Assembly (NCBI GenBank): GCA_019113455.1
Contig: DXHG01000012.1
Span: 1 to 13,759 of the forward strand
Length of the DNA: 13,759 nucleotides
Direction: 5' to 3'
From: Candidatus Treponema faecavium
GTDB lineage: Bacteria; Spirochaetota; Spirochaetia; Treponematales; Treponemataceae
The translations under genes were made by a program, and so were the position numbers. Positions 13,409 through 13,759 of the stretch are shown here, in pieces. Position 1 is the stretch's first letter; each line of letters starts with the position of its first letter. The notes beneath the pieces were generated by a model. It did not search any database. It saw nothing but the letters and a program-made list of their open reading frames with translations, and had not been told where the DNA came from.

Positions 13409-13735
13409 TTTGCCGATGGCAAACTGAAAAATTTCCCGTTTAAAAAATAAAAATTTGCCGATTGCAAAATTTACATTTGCCATCGGCTAAATTTTATTTT
13501 GCCGCTTATCCCGAGTGAATTTTGCCGATGGCCAGCGGCGCATTTGCCGACGGCAAATTTTTTGTTTGCCGACGGCAAAGTAAAAGTTTGCCATCGGCAA
13601 GTGTCTCGCTGGCCGACGGCAAAATTCTTACCGGATAGACGGCAAATTTAAAATTAGCCATCGGCAAATATGTCAGTTTGTTATACAGCCTCAAATTTGC
13701 GGCTGTGTGCTTACGGTTTGCCGTACTGCGGCAAG
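13409..13735. repeat. Right array of 15-bp palindromes at 22-23 bp period
   Basis: Units start at 13409 (perfect, centre GAT), about 13431 (degenerate), 13454 (GAT), 13476 (ATC), 13498 (degenerate), 13521, 13543, 13565 (perfect, GAC), 13587 (ATC), 13609, about 13631 (degenerate) and 13654 (ATC). Further out are a hairpin ACAGCC/GGCTGT (13685-13706) and TTGCCG-TACTG-CGGCAA (13718-13734). As on the left, 13517-13537 pairs with 13607-13627, making a 111-bp nested palindrome. The 13393-13759 stretch holds no credible gene. No ordinary U-tract terminator follows the propeller gene, so these hairpins may also define its mRNA end. Confidence 0.9.
13517..13670 (+). repeat. Direct repeat copy B (matches 27-180)
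   Basis: This is the second copy of the nested-palindrome module, same orientation, ungapped, about 86-90% identical. Differences cluster in palindrome centres and in the AT-rich flanks, while the stems GCC/GGC are mostly kept. Confidence 0.9.
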
Positions 13736-13759
13736 TTCCAGTGCTGGAGAGGAGAGCGG

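Noticed and set aside
13506..13694. Minus-strand 62-aa frame resembling the one at 19-213
   Set aside because: Similarity is explained by the DNA repeat. Ends of the two frames are unrelated and the amino-acid changes follow the palindrome centres.

Overview
The window looks like chromosomal DNA of a spirochaete of the genus Treponema, with intermediate GC content (oral or animal-associated rather than T. pallidum itself). The grounds are the block rpsB-tsf-frr-uppS-cdsA-dxr-rseP followed by a secreted beta-propeller-like protein, the rpmF-acpP-rnc cluster, an S2 protein with a long acidic tail, and a SPII lipoprotein plus a secreted HEAT-like protein of treponemal style. No species can be named from the sequence alone.

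Layout. 1-214: array of 15-bp palindromes (consensus TTTGCCNNNGGCAAA) repeating every 22-23 bp. 245-763: promoter and coaD, possibly read from a leaderless mRNA. 781-1361: tandem promoters with a 14-bp perfect inverted repeat, then rpmF and acpP. 1375-1444: two hairpins, the second a terminator. 1482-2246: rnc. 2295-3200: promoter and a Pro/Glu-rich lipoprotein. 3251-4097: promoter and a secreted HEAT-like protein. 4102-4136: a bidirectional terminator shared with the convergent tRNA-Arg(CCG) gene on the minus strand (4155-4228). 4298-4891: maf. 4901-5003: three-hairpin leader. 5020-13392: eight same-strand genes with short gaps or 1-nt overlaps (rpsB, tsf, frr, uppS, cdsA, dxr, rseP, propeller-like protein), probably one long operon with internal hairpins at the rpsB/tsf and tsf/frr junctions. 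13409-13735: a second palindrome array, 86-90% identical over about 150 bp to the left one.

The genes are core housekeeping: CoA and acyl carrier supply, ribosome components and recycling, RNA processing, the MEP isoprenoid pathway, undecaprenyl carrier synthesis, CDP-diacylglycerol synthesis and intramembrane proteolysis. Together they join translation with envelope lipid production.

The part that ordinary annotation would not explain is the pair of arrays. They are 22-bp-periodic chains of short palindromes which also nest into one large imperfect palindrome of 111 bp. They occur 13,490 bp apart in the same orientation, and the centre of one unit reads GAT in one copy and ATC in the other. 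Their sequence opens spurious short reading frames on both strands that are likely to be annotated as hypothetical proteins.
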